15,247 bases of DNA from DASQUK01 sp046723645 (GCA_046723645.1 JBKOUY010000163.1:1-15247); one strand, 5' to 3'; positions 1 to 7,163 are shown, counted from the stretch's first letter. The notes: generated by a model from the sequence alone, not told the origin. Made by a program: numbers and translations.

Positions 1-5
1 CCGCG

Positions 6-542
6 CTAGCCCTTCTTCTCGAGGTCGGCGATGAGGTTGAGGAGGTCGTCGGCGTGCTCCTCCTCCACCGCCAGGATGTCCTCCATCATGCGCCGAGTGG
101 TCGGGTCCTTGTCGCCCAGCCACTGCACGATCTCGGCGTAGGACTCGATGGCGATGCGCTCGGCCACCAGGTCCTCCTTGATCATGTCCACGAGGCCAGT
201 ACCCTCGACGTACTCGGAGTGCGAGCGGTCCTCTATGCCCACGGGTGAGAAGTTGGGCTCGCCCTGGAGTTGAGTGATGCGCATGGCGATCTGATCGGCG
301 TGCCCGAGCTCCTCGTTGGCGTGCTGGAGGAACTCGGCCGCCACCGGTCCGCCGTTGATCCCGTCGGCCATGAAGTAGTGCCGCTTGTAGCGCAGGACGC
401 AGACGATCTCCGTGGCCAACGCCTGGTTGAGCACGTCGATCACCTGGGCGCGATCGGCGCCGTAGGCGTCGGTGATGGGACCCTCGTTGATCTTCGCCCG
501 GGCGCGCTCACGCAGTGTCGCGATGTCCGTCTGGAAGCTCAT
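6..542 (-). CDS. Ferritin-like di-iron protein (annotated as bacterioferritin in relatives)
   Basis: 178 residues starting at ATG 540-542, probably a four-helix-bundle iron store and ferroxidase. Visible ligand candidates are Glu45, then Glu78 and His81 in an E-x-x-H pair, Glu128, then Glu160 and His163 in a second E-x-x-H pair. The 33- and 32-residue spacings match the ferritin di-iron pattern. In E. coli Bfr the residue after the second-helix Glu is Met52, the haem ligand; here that position is Leu79, so a haem-free ferritin-like protein is more likely than a true bacterioferritin. An open frame extends far upstream on this strand, but it runs antisense through the sigma gene and I reject it. 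The start is supported by a TATGTT hexamer 8 nt upstream. The gene is divergent from the sigma factor with only 57 bp between starts. Family is confident; exact subfamily is not. Confidence 0.88.
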   Translation of the reverse strand: MSFQTDIATLRERARAKINEGPITDAYGADRAQVIDVLNQALATEIVCVLRYKRHYFMADGINGGPVAAEFLQHANEELGHADQIAMRITQLQGEPNFSPVGIEDRSHSEYVEGTGLVDMIKEDLVAERIAIESYAEIVQWLGDKDPTTRRMMEDILAVEEEHADDLLNLIADLEKKG

Positions 543-550
543 GACGCGGC

Positions 551-556
551 AACATA
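551..556 (-). promoter_or_regulatory. Putative -10 element of the ferritin gene, leaderless start
   Basis: On the minus strand TATGTT is followed by 8 nt and then the ATG at 542. No Shine-Dalgarno sequence is present. The spacing would put the transcription start on or within a base or two of the start codon. No clear -35 box is seen. Confidence 0.45.
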
Positions 557-563
557 CCGCCAG

Positions 564-592
564 TTGGGCGTTCCCCGGGGTCCGGGTAGGGT
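564..592 (+). promoter_or_regulatory. Putative promoter of the sigma factor gene
   Basis: TTGGGC (564-569), 17 bp, then TAGGGT (587-592), then 7 nt to the GTG at 600. This is a good sigma-70-like arrangement with optimal spacing and points to a leaderless mRNA. It is interleaved with the divergent ferritin promoter in a 57-bp gap. Confidence 0.5.
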
Positions 593-599
593 CCCCGAT

Positions 600-1184
600 G
601 TGGCCGACCGGGCGACGTTCGCGGACCAGACGATGGGGCTCATGCCGTCGCTCTACGCCGCCGCGCTGCGCATGACCCGCAACCCCGCCGACGCCGAGGA
701 CCTGGTGCAGGAGACCTACCTCCGGGCGTACCGCGGGTTCGACGGGTTCGAGGAGGGCACCAACCTCAAGGCCTGGCTGTACCGCATCCTCACCAACACG
801 TACATCAACAGCTACCGGGCGAAGAAGCGCCGGCCCGACGAGACCGAGCTGGACGAGGTCGAGGACCTCTACCTCTACCGGCGGATCGGCGGCCTCGAGG
901 CCGCGATGGCCGGCCGCAGCGCCGAGGAGGAGCTGCTCGAGCGGTTCACCGACGCCGAGGTGAAGGAGGCCCTCGAGTCGCTGCCGGAGAACTTCCGGAT
1001 GGCCGTCCTGCTGGCGGACGTGGAGGGATTCGCCTACAAAGAGATCGCCGAGATCCTCGACATCCCGATCGGAACGGTCATGAGTCGTCTCCATCGGGGA
1101 AGAAAGGCCCTCCAGAAGCGGTTGTACGAGTTCGCCGTGGAGCGAAACCTCACGGCCCCGGTCCCGAACGACGCTCATGTCTGA
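600..1184 (+). CDS. sigR: ECF RNA polymerase sigma factor, SigR/SigH type
   Basis: 194 residues from GTG 600. Region 2 lies at about residues 14-80 and contains the words LRMTRNPADAEDLVQET and LKAWLYRILTNTYINSYR. Region 4 lies at about 123-178 with the helix-turn-helix words GFAYKEIAEIL and GTVMSRLHRGR. The linker word DLYLYRRIGGLE is typical of SigR (Streptomyces) and SigH (Mycobacterium), which control thiol and oxidative stress genes. GTG 600 is chosen because TAGGGT lies 7 nt upstream and the protein then begins just before region 2; an in-frame ATG at 633 is the alternative. The 3' end overlaps the anti-sigma gene by 8 nt, which indicates translational coupling. Upstream in-frame codons run antisense to the ferritin gene and are not used. 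The symbol rests on the adjacent RsrA-like gene as well as on the sequence. Confidence 0.9.
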   Translation: MADRATFADQTMGLMPSLYAAALRMTRNPADAEDLVQETYLRAYRGFDGFEEGTNLKAWLYRILTNTYINSYRAKKRRPDETELDEVEDLYLYRRIGGLEAAMAGRSAEEELLERFTDAEVKEALESLPENFRMAVLLADVEGFAYKEIAEILDIPIGTVMSRLHRGRKALQKRLYEFAVERNLTAPVPNDAHV

Positions 1185-1419
1185 TTGTCAAGACGCACTC
1201 CACGAGCTGTACGGCTTCCTCGACGGTGAGCTCACCGAGGAACGACGCGGCGCCATCCAGCGTCACCTCGACGACTGCCAGCCCTGTGCCGAGCCCTACG
1301 ACTTCGAGGCCGAGCTGCGGGCGGTGGTGCGGCGCAAGTGCCAGGAGCAGGTGCCCGAGGCCCTGATCGCCAAGATCCGCACGGCGCTCGAGTCGGAAGC
1401 CACCCGCATCCCCGACTGA
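1177..1419 (+). CDS. rsrA: Zinc-binding anti-sigma factor, RsrA-like
   Basis: 80 residues. The ZAS signature H-x3-C-x2-C is His30, Cys34, Cys37. Cys4 and Cys55 are also present. This set lines up, with a constant offset of seven, with RsrA of Streptomyces coelicolor (Cys11, His37, Cys41, Cys44, Cys62). By analogy Cys4 and Cys37 would form the disulfide that releases zinc and frees the sigma factor; RsrA Cys61 corresponds to Lys54 here. The ATG overlaps the sigma stop codon region (ATGTCTGA), so the two are made together. The acidic, charged C-terminal helix fits sigma binding. Redox sensing is inferred from the conserved residues, not shown. Confidence 0.9.
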   Translation: MSDCQDALHELYGFLDGELTEERRGAIQRHLDDCQPCAEPYDFEAELRAVVRRKCQEQVPEALIAKIRTALESEATRIPD

Positions 1420-1468
1420 GGGCACGGCGCGGCCCCGGGTGCGCTTCGTGACTCCGGCGATCGTTGCC

Positions 1469-1474
1469 TAGCAT
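1469..1474 (+). promoter_or_regulatory. Putative -10 element for the microprotein/metalloprotease unit
   Basis: TAGCAT is followed by exactly 7 nt and the ATG at 1482, with no Shine-Dalgarno between. It lies in the 62-bp gap after rsrA. A weak TTCGTG at 1445-1450, 18 bp upstream, could be the -35 element. Confidence 0.5.
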
Positions 1475-1481
1475 GCGACCC

Positions 1482-1613
1482 ATGCTTGCGGTGGTCTGGC
1501 ACTACTGGATCGGTGTGGCGCTCGTGCTGGGCGCCGTCGGCACGCTGGCCGCGCTGGCGTTCGGTTACCTGTCGAAGGTCGAGTCGCCCCGCTACCCAAA
1601 GAAGGGCTCTTAG
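1482..1613 (+). CDS. Single-pass membrane microprotein, 43 residues
   Basis: ATG 1482 to TAG 1611-1613. The N-terminus begins MLAVVWHYWIGVALVL. Residues about 3-30 are an almost uninterrupted hydrophobic span rich in Ala, Val, Leu and Gly, followed by a charged tail (KVESPRYPKKGS). The predicted form is one transmembrane helix with a short, basic cytoplasmic C-terminus. Support for translation comes from the TAGCAT-7 nt-ATG start, the clear membrane-helix composition, and a stop codon only 4 nt before the metalloprotease GTG, which suggests co-translation. I do not recognise a family and assign no function. It is easy to miss, because a longer frame starting at 1486 covers the same bases. Confidence 0.6.
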   Translation: MLAVVWHYWIGVALVLGAVGTLAALAFGYLSKVESPRYPKKGS

Positions 1614-1617
1614 GCGG

Positions 1618-2709
1618 GTGCCCGGCAGCCCGGTCGACTGGGGGCTCGCCGAGCGGGTGGCGATCAGGGTCTCCGGTCACGAGCCGCTGGCCGCCTCGTA
1701 CCACTACGACAGGTTGGCGGCCGACTTCGCCGAGGTGACGGCGCAGGCGGAGGAGCTGGTGGCTGCCGCCACCGGGCTGCGGTCCGCCAGCGGCCCGGCA
1801 CGGGCCCGGGTGGTCGACCGTGCCGACTGGGTGCGCGCCAACCTCGCCAGCTTCGGCCGCCTGCTGCGTCCGCTCACCGACAAGATGGCCGAGCGGATGG
1901 GGGACAGGCGTGGGCTGGCGGCGATGCCTGCGGCGCTGTCCCGCAGCGCCGCCGGCGTCGAGGTCGGGACCCTGCTGGGGTGGATGGCCACCCGGGTGCT
2001 CGGCCAGTACGACCTGCTGGTGATCGAGGACGAGGACCCCGACGACCAGGACCTCGTCTACTACGTGGGTCCCAACGTGCTGGCGCTGGAGAAGCGCTAC
2101 GCCTTTCCACCCCAGGAGTTCCGCCTGTGGCTCGCCCTCCACGAGGTCACCCACCGGGCGCAGTTCACCGGGGTGCCGTGGTTGCGGGCGCACTTCCTCT
2201 CGCTGGTCGAGCAGACGCTCGACGCCGTCGACCCCGATCCCAAGCGGTTCCTCGACGCGTTGGGCCGGGTGGTCGAGGATCTGAGGTCGGGGAACAACCC
2301 GCTCGACGAGGGCGGCATCGCCACGCTGCTGGCCAGCCCCGACCAACGCGAGCTGTTCGGCCGGATCGGCGGCCTGATGAGCCTGCTCGAGGGTCACGGC
2401 GACGTCACCATGGACCGTGCCGGTCAGGGTCACGTGCCGTCAGCTCCGCGCTTCTCGAGGGCGCTGCGGGAGCGGCGGAAGCAGGGCGGCAGCGTCGCCA
2501 AGCTCCTCCAGAAGGCGCTCGGCATCGACGCCAAGTTCCAGCAGTACGCGCAGGGCGAGTCGTTCATCGCCTACGTCGAGAGGCACGGTGGCCCCGAGGC
2601 TCTCGACGCGGCCTGGCGCGGGCCCGAGTGGCTTCCCACCCTGGCAGAGATCCGCGCGCCGCAGGAGTGGCTGGATCGGGTCCGGCTGTCCGAGGAGCTG
2701 GTGGGGTAG
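1618..2709 (+). CDS. Zincin_2-type zinc-dependent metalloprotease-like protein (F420-associated family)
   Basis: 363 residues from GTG 1618. The N-terminal word SPVDWGLAERVA resembles the VDW start of the actinobacterial family labelled 'zinc-dependent metalloprotease' or 'coenzyme F420 biosynthesis-associated protein'. The zinc site HEVTH is at residues 175-179. A downstream SLLEGHGDVTMD word, with Glu258, is a good candidate for the third zinc ligand. No signal peptide or membrane span is seen, so it is probably cytoplasmic. The start is preceded by AAGAAGGG about 12 nt upstream. The gene is followed 20 bp later by tilS, a pairing common in actinobacteria. The F420 association is a family label and no F420 gene is seen in this window; substrate and true role are unknown. 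Confidence 0.85.
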   Translation: MPGSPVDWGLAERVAIRVSGHEPLAASYHYDRLAADFAEVTAQAEELVAAATGLRSASGPARARVVDRADWVRANLASFGRLLRPLTDKMAERMGDRRGLAAMPAALSRSAAGVEVGTLLGWMATRVLGQYDLLVIEDEDPDDQDLVYYVGPNVLALEKRYAFPPQEFRLWLALHEVTHRAQFTGVPWLRAHFLSLVEQTLDAVDPDPKRFLDALGRVVEDLRSGNNPLDEGGIATLLASPDQRELFGRIGGLMSLLEGHGDVTMDRAGQGHVPSAPRFSRALRERRKQGGSVAKLLQKALGIDAKFQQYAQGESFIAYVERHGGPEALDAAWRGPEWLPTLAEIRAPQEWLDRVRLSEELVG

Positions 2710-2729
2710 GGCCGCCGGCAAGCCGGGCC

Positions 2730-3662
2730 ATGACCTCGGGAGAAGCGGACGCGCGGCGGCCATCCGGTGGCGAGCCGGTCGCCGCCCTGCTGGCTCGGTG
2801 TGACTTCCCGCCCGCAGGCACCGCGGTGACGTGCGCCGTGTCCGGTGGGGCCGACTCGCTGGCGCTGCTGGTGCTGGCCACCGAGGCCGGGTGCCGGGTC
2901 ACCGCCGTGCACGTCGACCACGGGCTGCGCCCCCTGTCCGGCGAGGAGGCCGAGGTCGTGCGGGCCGCCGCGGTGCGGGTGGGCGCCGCGTTCCGCGCGG
3001 TGCGGGTGGAGGTCGAACCCGGCCCCAACCTCGAGGCCCGCGCCCGGGCCGCCCGCTACGCCGCCCTCCCGCCGGATGCCCTGACCGGTCACACTGCCGA
3101 CGACCAAGCCGAGACGGTGCTCCTCAACCTGCTGCGCGGCGCGGGGCTGGACGGCCTCGCCGGCATGGATCCGCGGCGGCGACCGTTGCGCCGCCTGCGC
3201 CGGCGCGAGACCCGGGCGCTGTGCGACACGCTGGGCCTGACGCCGGTGGACGATCCCAGCAACCGGGACCCGGCGTACCGCCGCAACCGCGTGCGGCACG
3301 AGCTGCTGCCGCTGCTCGACGACATCGCAGCGCGCGACGTCGTGCCGATCCTCGCCCGCCAGGCCGACGTCGCCCGCGAGGACGTGGCGTTGCTCGACGA
3401 GCTGTCGGCGGCGGTCGATCCCTGCGACGCCAGGCAGCTCGCGGCCGCACCGGCGCCGCTGGCCCGGCGCGCCGTCCGCCGCTGGCTGCGGGCCGGCGGG
3501 CCCGGAGGCGAGGAGCAGCACCCGCCCGACGGCGCCAGCGTCGATCGCGTCCTCGCCGTGGCGCGGGGCGAGGCCGTGGCCTGCGAGCTGCCGGGGGGCT
3601 GGCGGGTGGCCCGGTCACGCGGGCGTCTGCGGCTCGACAGGCGCCAGCGCCCACTAGCGTGA
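2730..3662 (+). CDS. tilS: tRNA(Ile)-lysidine synthase
   Basis: 310 residues. An N-type ATP pyrophosphatase that ligates lysine to C34 of the CAU-anticodon isoleucine tRNA, changing its decoding from AUG to AUA. The PP-loop SGGADS is at residues 38-43. Family words follow: HVDHGLR at 61-67, TGHTADDQAET at 119-129, then LLRGAGLDGLAGM and a DDPSNRDPAYRRNRVRHELLP block. The C-terminal part is short, about 80-90 residues, as in other actinobacterial TilS. ATG 2730 lies 20 bp after the metalloprotease stop, so the two are probably co-transcribed. Its last codons overlap the putative -10 element of hpt. Confidence 0.95.
   Translation: MTSGEADARRPSGGEPVAALLARCDFPPAGTAVTCAVSGGADSLALLVLATEAGCRVTAVHVDHGLRPLSGEEAEVVRAAAVRVGAAFRAVRVEVEPGPNLEARARAARYAALPPDALTGHTADDQAETVLLNLLRGAGLDGLAGMDPRRRPLRRLRRRETRALCDTLGLTPVDDPSNRDPAYRRNRVRHELLPLLDDIAARDVVPILARQADVAREDVALLDELSAAVDPCDARQLAAAPAPLARRAVRRWLRAGGPGGEEQHPPDGASVDRVLAVARGEAVACELPGGWRVARSRGRLRLDRRQRPLA
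3655..3660 (+). promoter_or_regulatory. Putative -10 element of hpt inside the tilS stop region
   Basis: TAGCGT is followed by 9 nt and the ATG at 3670. It sits across the last codons of tilS, so hpt could have its own leaderless transcript in addition to read-through. An AGG only 2 nt before the ATG is too close to act as a normal ribosome binding site. Confidence 0.35.
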
Positions 3663-3669
3663 CCCAGGT

Positions 3670-4245
3670 ATGCCGACCGACTCCCCGGGCGACTTCATCC
3701 ACCATCTCGACGACCCATCCCTGGGCCCCGTCGTGGTCGGCGAGAAGGAGATCCAGGCGCGGATCGTCGAGCTGGGTGACCAGATCACGGTCGACTACGC
3801 CGATCGCCCGCCCCTGCTCATCGGCGTGCTGAAGGGCGCGTTCGTGTTCATGGCCGACCTGGCCCGGTCCATCCGGCTTCCGGTCGAGATCGACTTCATG
3901 GCCGTCTCCTCGTATGGCGCGTCGACCCGGTCCTCCGGCGTGGTCCGCATCGTCAAGGACCTCGACATCGACTTGACGGGTCGGCACGTGATCCTGGTGG
4001 AGGACATCGTCGACTCGGGCCTCACGCTCACCTACCTGCGGCGGAACCTCGCCGCCCGGCATCCGGCGAGCCTGGCCGTGTGTGCGCTCTTCGTGCGCCA
4101 GGGCAACCAGAAGACGCAGGAGGAACTGCGGTACGTCGGGTTCGAGATCCCGCCGGCGTTCGTGCTCGGTTACGGCCTCGACGTCGCCGAGCGCTTCCGC
4201 AACCTGCCGTACGTGTGTGAGTTCACGGGCGAGATAAGCGGCTGA
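3670..4245 (+). CDS. hpt: Hypoxanthine(-guanine) phosphoribosyltransferase
   Basis: 191 residues. Salvages hypoxanthine and guanine to IMP and GMP using PRPP. The PRPP-binding loop VILVEDIVDSGLTL is at residues 107-120 with the paired acidic residues Glu111 and Asp112. Upstream are GVLKGAFVFMADL and the flexible-loop word SSYGASTRSSG. The C-terminal word FVLGYGLDVAERFRNLPYV is the usual HPRT purine-binding end. The start is 7 nt after the tilS stop. The tilS-hpt-ftsH order is widely conserved in bacteria. The N-terminus has about ten extra residues (TDSPGDFIHHLDD) before the conserved core. Confidence 0.95.
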   Translation: MPTDSPGDFIHHLDDPSLGPVVVGEKEIQARIVELGDQITVDYADRPPLLIGVLKGAFVFMADLARSIRLPVEIDFMAVSSYGASTRSSGVVRIVKDLDIDLTGRHVILVEDIVDSGLTLTYLRRNLAARHPASLAVCALFVRQGNQKTQEELRYVGFEIPPAFVLGYGLDVAERFRNLPYVCEFTGEISG

Positions 4246-4259
4246 GCCGGCTTCCGGCT
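4245..4259 (+). terminator. Short hairpin after hpt
   Basis: AGCCGG, loop CTT, CCGGCT forms a 6-bp stem starting at the last base of the hpt stop codon. There is no following T-run, so it is at best a weak or attenuating terminator. Confidence 0.3.
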
Positions 4260-4284
4260 GTAGTCCTCCGCGCCGCCCCACCGG

Positions 4285-4290
4285 TAGCCT
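4285..4290 (+). promoter_or_regulatory. Putative -10 element of ftsH
   Basis: TAGCCT with 10 nt to the GTG at 4301 and no Shine-Dalgarno. It fits the start architecture seen for other genes in the window. No convincing -35 box. Confidence 0.4.
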
Positions 4291-4300
4291 GGCGCCCACC

Positions 4301-6319
4301 GTGAAACGCTTCCCCCGCGCAGCCATCGCGTATCTCGTCCTGGGATTCGCCATCCTGTTCTTCGGGATGCAGATGCTCCGCCCCGGGACCGAACGGGAGG
4401 AGCTGGACCTTTCCGCCTTCCGCGACGACATCGCCCAGGGTGAGGTGGCGACCGCCGAGATCAAGGACCGCGACAACGTCGTGCAGGGCAAGCTGCGCGA
4501 CGACACGAACTACAAGGTCAGCTACCCCGCGGAGTTCGCCGACGAGCTAGTCGACGAGCTCGACGGCGCCCATCCCGCCATCGAGGTCACGACCGACTCG
4601 CAGGGCGACTCGGTCTGGACCGGGTTGCTGTTCAGCCTGCTGCCCGTCGTGCTCATCATCGGTGCGTTCTTCCTCGTGATGAACGCCCTGCAGGGCGGGG
4701 GCCGCGGGGTCATGCAGTTCGGCAAGTCGAAGGCGAAGCAGGTCACGAAGGACGACACGGTCGTGACGTTCGCCGACGTGGCCGGTTGTGACGAGGCGGT
4801 CGAGGAGCTCCAGGAGATCAAGGACTTCCTCAAGGACCCCGGCCGGTTCCAGGCGATCGGCGCCCGCATCCCGAAGGGCGTGCTGCTCTTCGGGCCGCCG
4901 GGTACCGGCAAAACGCTGCTCGCCCGGGCGGTCGCGGGGGAGGCGGGGGTGCCGTTCTTCCCGATCTCGGGCTCGGACTTCGTGGAGATGTTCGTAGGCG
5001 TGGGCGCCAGCCGCGTCCGCGACCTCTTCGAGAAGGCCAAGCAGACGGCGCCGGCGATCGTGTTCGTGGACGAGATCGACGCGGTCGGGCGCCACCGTGG
5101 GGCGGGCCTGGGCGGCGGTCACGACGAACGCGAGCAGACCCTCAACCAGTTGCTGGTGGAGATGGACGGGTTCGACTCCCGCACGGGCGTGATCCTCATC
5201 GCCGCCACCAACCGGCCCGACATCCTCGACCCGGCGCTGCTCCGCCCGGGCCGGTTCGACCGACAGATCGTGGTGGACCAGCCGGATCTCGAGGGCCGCA
5301 AGGCGATCCTCGACGTCCACGCCAAGGGCAAGCCGCTGGCCGAGGACGTGCGCCTCGACGTGCTCGCGCGCCGCACGCCGGGCTTCACCGGTGCCGACCT
5401 CGCCAACCTTATGAACGAGGCGGCCCTGCTCACCGCCCGCCGGGGTGGCCCCGACATCACGATGGCGGCCATGGAGGCGGCGATCGATCGGGTGCTCGCC
5501 GGTCCCGAGCGCAAGACCCGGGTCATGTCCGACAAGGAGAAGCGGGTCATCGCCTACCACGAGGGCGGCCACACGCTGGTTGGCCACGTCCTGGAGGGCA
5601 CCGACCCCATCCACAAGGTCTCGATCGTGTCGCGCGGGCGGGCGCTGGGCTGGACGCTGGCTTTGCCCACCGAGGACAAGTACCTGAAGACCCGCAACGA
5701 GCTGGTCGACACCATGACCATGCTCCTGGGCGGCCGCTCGGCCGAGGAGCTGGTGTTCGGCGAGCCCACCACCGGGGCCAGCGACGACATCGAGCGCTGC
5801 ACCGAGATCGCCCGCCAGATGGTCACCACGTTCGGGATGAGCGACCGGCTGGGACCCCAGCAGCTCGGCACCAAGGCCCAGGAGGTGTTCCTGGCCCGTG
5901 ACTACGGGCACGAGGCCACGTACTCCGACGAGGTCGCCGGGCTTATCGACGACGAGGTCCGGCGGCTGATCGACGCGGCCCACGACCGGGCGAAGTTCAT
6001 CCTTGCCACCCACCGGGCCACGCTCGACCGCCTGGCGATGTCGCTGGTCGACAAGGAGACGCTCGACGACCGCGACCTGGCGGAGGTCTTCGGCGACCTC
6101 GACAAGGGGACCGGCATCGAGCTGCCGCTGGACGAGCTCGACATCGGGTCTCAGCCGCCGGCGCGGCGTGCGTTGGTCGGCCCCACGGTCGCCGAGGCCG
6201 CGGATGCGGGGCTGGGAACGAGCGAGCCGGACGTACGGCGAGCCCCGGCCCCCCCGCTGCCGGTCTGGCGCCGGGTGCTCCGCTGGGGCCTGGGTGAGCC
6301 CCGACCGTCCGGCACCTGA
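4301..6319 (+). CDS. ftsH: ATP-dependent zinc metalloprotease FtsH
   Basis: 672 residues. A membrane-anchored AAA+ protease that unfolds and degrades misassembled membrane proteins and selected cytoplasmic proteins as a hexamer. Two membrane helices, at about residues 8-26 and 107-128, flank an extracytoplasmic domain of about 80 residues. The Walker A motif GPPGTGKT is at 198-205, Walker B IVFVDEID at 253-260, and the second region of homology contains ATNRPDILDPALLRPGRFDR. The zinc site HEGGH is at 420-424, with Asp496 in GASDDIE as the expected third ligand. The C-terminal tail, about 60 residues, is proline- and arginine-rich and looks disordered. The GTG start places the first helix at the normal position. 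Length and motif order are ordinary for the family. Confidence 0.97.
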   Translation: MKRFPRAAIAYLVLGFAILFFGMQMLRPGTEREELDLSAFRDDIAQGEVATAEIKDRDNVVQGKLRDDTNYKVSYPAEFADELVDELDGAHPAIEVTTDSQGDSVWTGLLFSLLPVVLIIGAFFLVMNALQGGGRGVMQFGKSKAKQVTKDDTVVTFADVAGCDEAVEELQEIKDFLKDPGRFQAIGARIPKGVLLFGPPGTGKTLLARAVAGEAGVPFFPISGSDFVEMFVGVGASRVRDLFEKAKQTAPAIVFVDEIDAVGRHRGAGLGGGHDEREQTLNQLLVEMDGFDSRTGVILIAATNRPDILDPALLRPGRFDRQIVVDQPDLEGRKAILDVHAKGKPLAEDVRLDVLARRTPGFTGADLANLMNEAALLTARRGGPDITMAAMEAAIDRVLAGPERKTRVMSDKEKRVIAYHEGGHTLVGHVLEGTDPIHKVSIVSRGRALGWTLALPTEDKYLKTRNELVDTMTMLLGGRSAEELVFGEPTTGASDDIERCTEIARQMVTTFGMSDRLGPQQLGTKAQEVFLARDYGHEATYSDEVAGLIDDEVRRLIDAAHDRAKFILATHRATLDRLAMSLVDKETLDDRDLAEVFGDLDKGTGIELPLDELDIGSQPPARRALVGPTVAEAADAGLGTSEPDVRRAPAPPLPVWRRVLRWGLGEPRPSGT

Positions 6320-6488
6320 CCCGCGGGCAAGACGGAGGAAACACGAAAGGTCGCGCCCATGAGCGAGCGTCCGTCGAGGGTGACGGGGAAGCAAGGTGAG
6401 AGCGAGCCCGGCCCGAGCGGCCGGGGGAGTGGGCAAGCAAGGCGCCGGAGCCCGAGCGGCCCGCTGCGAAGCAGCAGGAGCGGGAACC
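6320..6488 (+). other. GC-rich ftsH-folE leader with degenerate tandem repeat
   Basis: 169 bp without a convincing gene. AGCAAGG occurs at 6390-6396 and 6436-6442. GCCCGAGCGGCC occurs at 6411-6422 and 6450-6461. The block from about 6390 to 6475 therefore looks like two diverged copies of a unit of about 40-46 bp. A hairpin CCCGGCC-cgagc-GGCCGGG lies at 6407-6425. The segment begins with ATGAGCGAGCG (6359-6369), an 11-mer that recurs at 8701-8711 in another intergenic region. A 46-codon frame (6359-6499) covers the block and overlaps the folE start, but its composition is low-complexity Ser/Arg/Gly and I do not call it a gene. Confidence 0.55.
6460..6480 (+). promoter_or_regulatory. Hairpin-flanked ribosome binding site of folE
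   Basis: GCTGC-gaa-GCAGC (6463-6475) is followed directly by AGGAG (6476-6480), then 8 nt to GTG 6489. An alternative fold pairs CCCGC (6460-6464) with GCGGG (6480-6484) and would place AGGAG in a bulge. The SD decides the GTG 6489 start over the longer open frame from 6396. A role in translational control is inference. Confidence 0.5.
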
Positions 6489-7109
6489 GTGACCGATGAG
6501 TGGCCGAGCCCGAGCCGGGACTTTCCGCCGATCGACACGCCCATGGACCTGGAGCGGATCACCAAGGCCGTGCGGGAGATTCTCGAGGCCATCGGGGAGG
6601 ATCCCGATCGCGACGGCCTGCGCGACACCCCCGAGCGCGTCGCCCGCATGTATGCCGAGATCTGCTCGGGGATCCACGAGCAGGTCGACACCCACCTGGC
6701 CGTGACCTTCGAGGCCGGTCACGACGAGATGGTGATGGTGCGGGACATCCCGATGCAGTCGATCTGCGAGCACCACCTCATCCCGTTCATCGGTAGGGCG
6801 CACGTGGCGTACATCCCCGGTGAGGACGGGCGGATCACGGGGATCTCCAAGCTGGCCCGCCTGGTCGACGCCCTGTCCCGCCGCCCACAGGTGCAGGAGA
6901 ACCTGACCGTCGAGGTCGCCGACGAGATCGACCGCACCCTGCAGCCGCGGGGTGTGATGGTGGTGATAGAGGCCGAACACCTGTGCATGACCATGCGGGG
7001 GGTGCGCAAGCCGGGATCCACGACGGTGACGTCGGCCGTGCGGGGCCTGTTTCGCTCGAGCGTCGCCACCCGCGAGGAGGCCATGCGCTTCATCGTCGGC
7101 CAGCGATAG
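6489..7109 (+). CDS. folE: GTP cyclohydrolase I
   Basis: 206 residues from GTG 6489. Converts GTP to 7,8-dihydroneopterin triphosphate, the first step of folate synthesis. Zinc ligands expected from E. coli Cys110, His113 and Cys181 are seen as Cys93 and His96 in SICEHHLIPF and Cys166 in AEHLCMTMRG. Other family words are GLRDTPERVARMY, ITGISKLARLVDALSRRPQVQE and KPGSTTVTSAVRG. This is the zinc-dependent type IA enzyme. The first 20 residues are a variable extension. The start is fixed by AGGAG 8 nt upstream; a longer open frame from 6396 would only add repeat-derived Ala/Gly/Arg residues. Probably transcribed with ftsH, since no clear promoter was found between them. Confidence 0.95.
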   Translation: MTDEWPSPSRDFPPIDTPMDLERITKAVREILEAIGEDPDRDGLRDTPERVARMYAEICSGIHEQVDTHLAVTFEAGHDEMVMVRDIPMQSICEHHLIPFIGRAHVAYIPGEDGRITGISKLARLVDALSRRPQVQENLTVEVADEIDRTLQPRGVMVVIEAEHLCMTMRGVRKPGSTTVTSAVRGLFRSSVATREEAMRFIVGQR

Positions 7110-7120
7110 TCATTCGGAGG

Positions 7121-7139
7121 GGGGAGGGGCACCCTCCCC
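7121..7139 (+). terminator. GC-rich hairpin after folE
   Basis: GGGGAGGG, loop GCA, CCCTCCCC is a perfect 8-bp stem beginning 12 nt after the folE stop. It is followed by a C-rich stretch, not a T-run. It is the best candidate for the end of the ftsH-folE transcript. Confidence 0.5.
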
Positions 7140-7163
7140 ACTCCGCCTCCCCCCACCTCTTTG

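Noticed and set aside
551..576. GGGGAAC...GTT upstream of the ferritin gene as a SigR-type promoter
   Set aside because: Only 16 nt separate GGAAC and GTT; the SigR/SigH sites I recall use about 18-19. It could be chance in GC-rich DNA.
543..1178. N-terminal extension of the ferritin frame on the minus strand (390 residues in total)
   Set aside because: It lies antisense to the sigma factor gene, has no family similarity, and the conserved ferritin part starts at the ATG at 542, which has its own -10 element.
6396..6488. Longer folE start at 6396
   Set aside because: It would add 31 repeat-derived residues absent from GTP cyclohydrolases, while AGGAG sits correctly before GTG 6489.
6359..6499. 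46-codon frame overlapping the folE start, as a coupled upstream peptide
   Set aside because: The composition is low-complexity Ser/Arg/Gly derived from repeats, and the only GGAGG is about 20 nt upstream, too far for an SD.
4547..6691. Very long minus-strand open frame opposite ftsH
   Set aside because: It is an antisense shadow caused by high third-position GC; ftsH on the plus strand is unmistakable.
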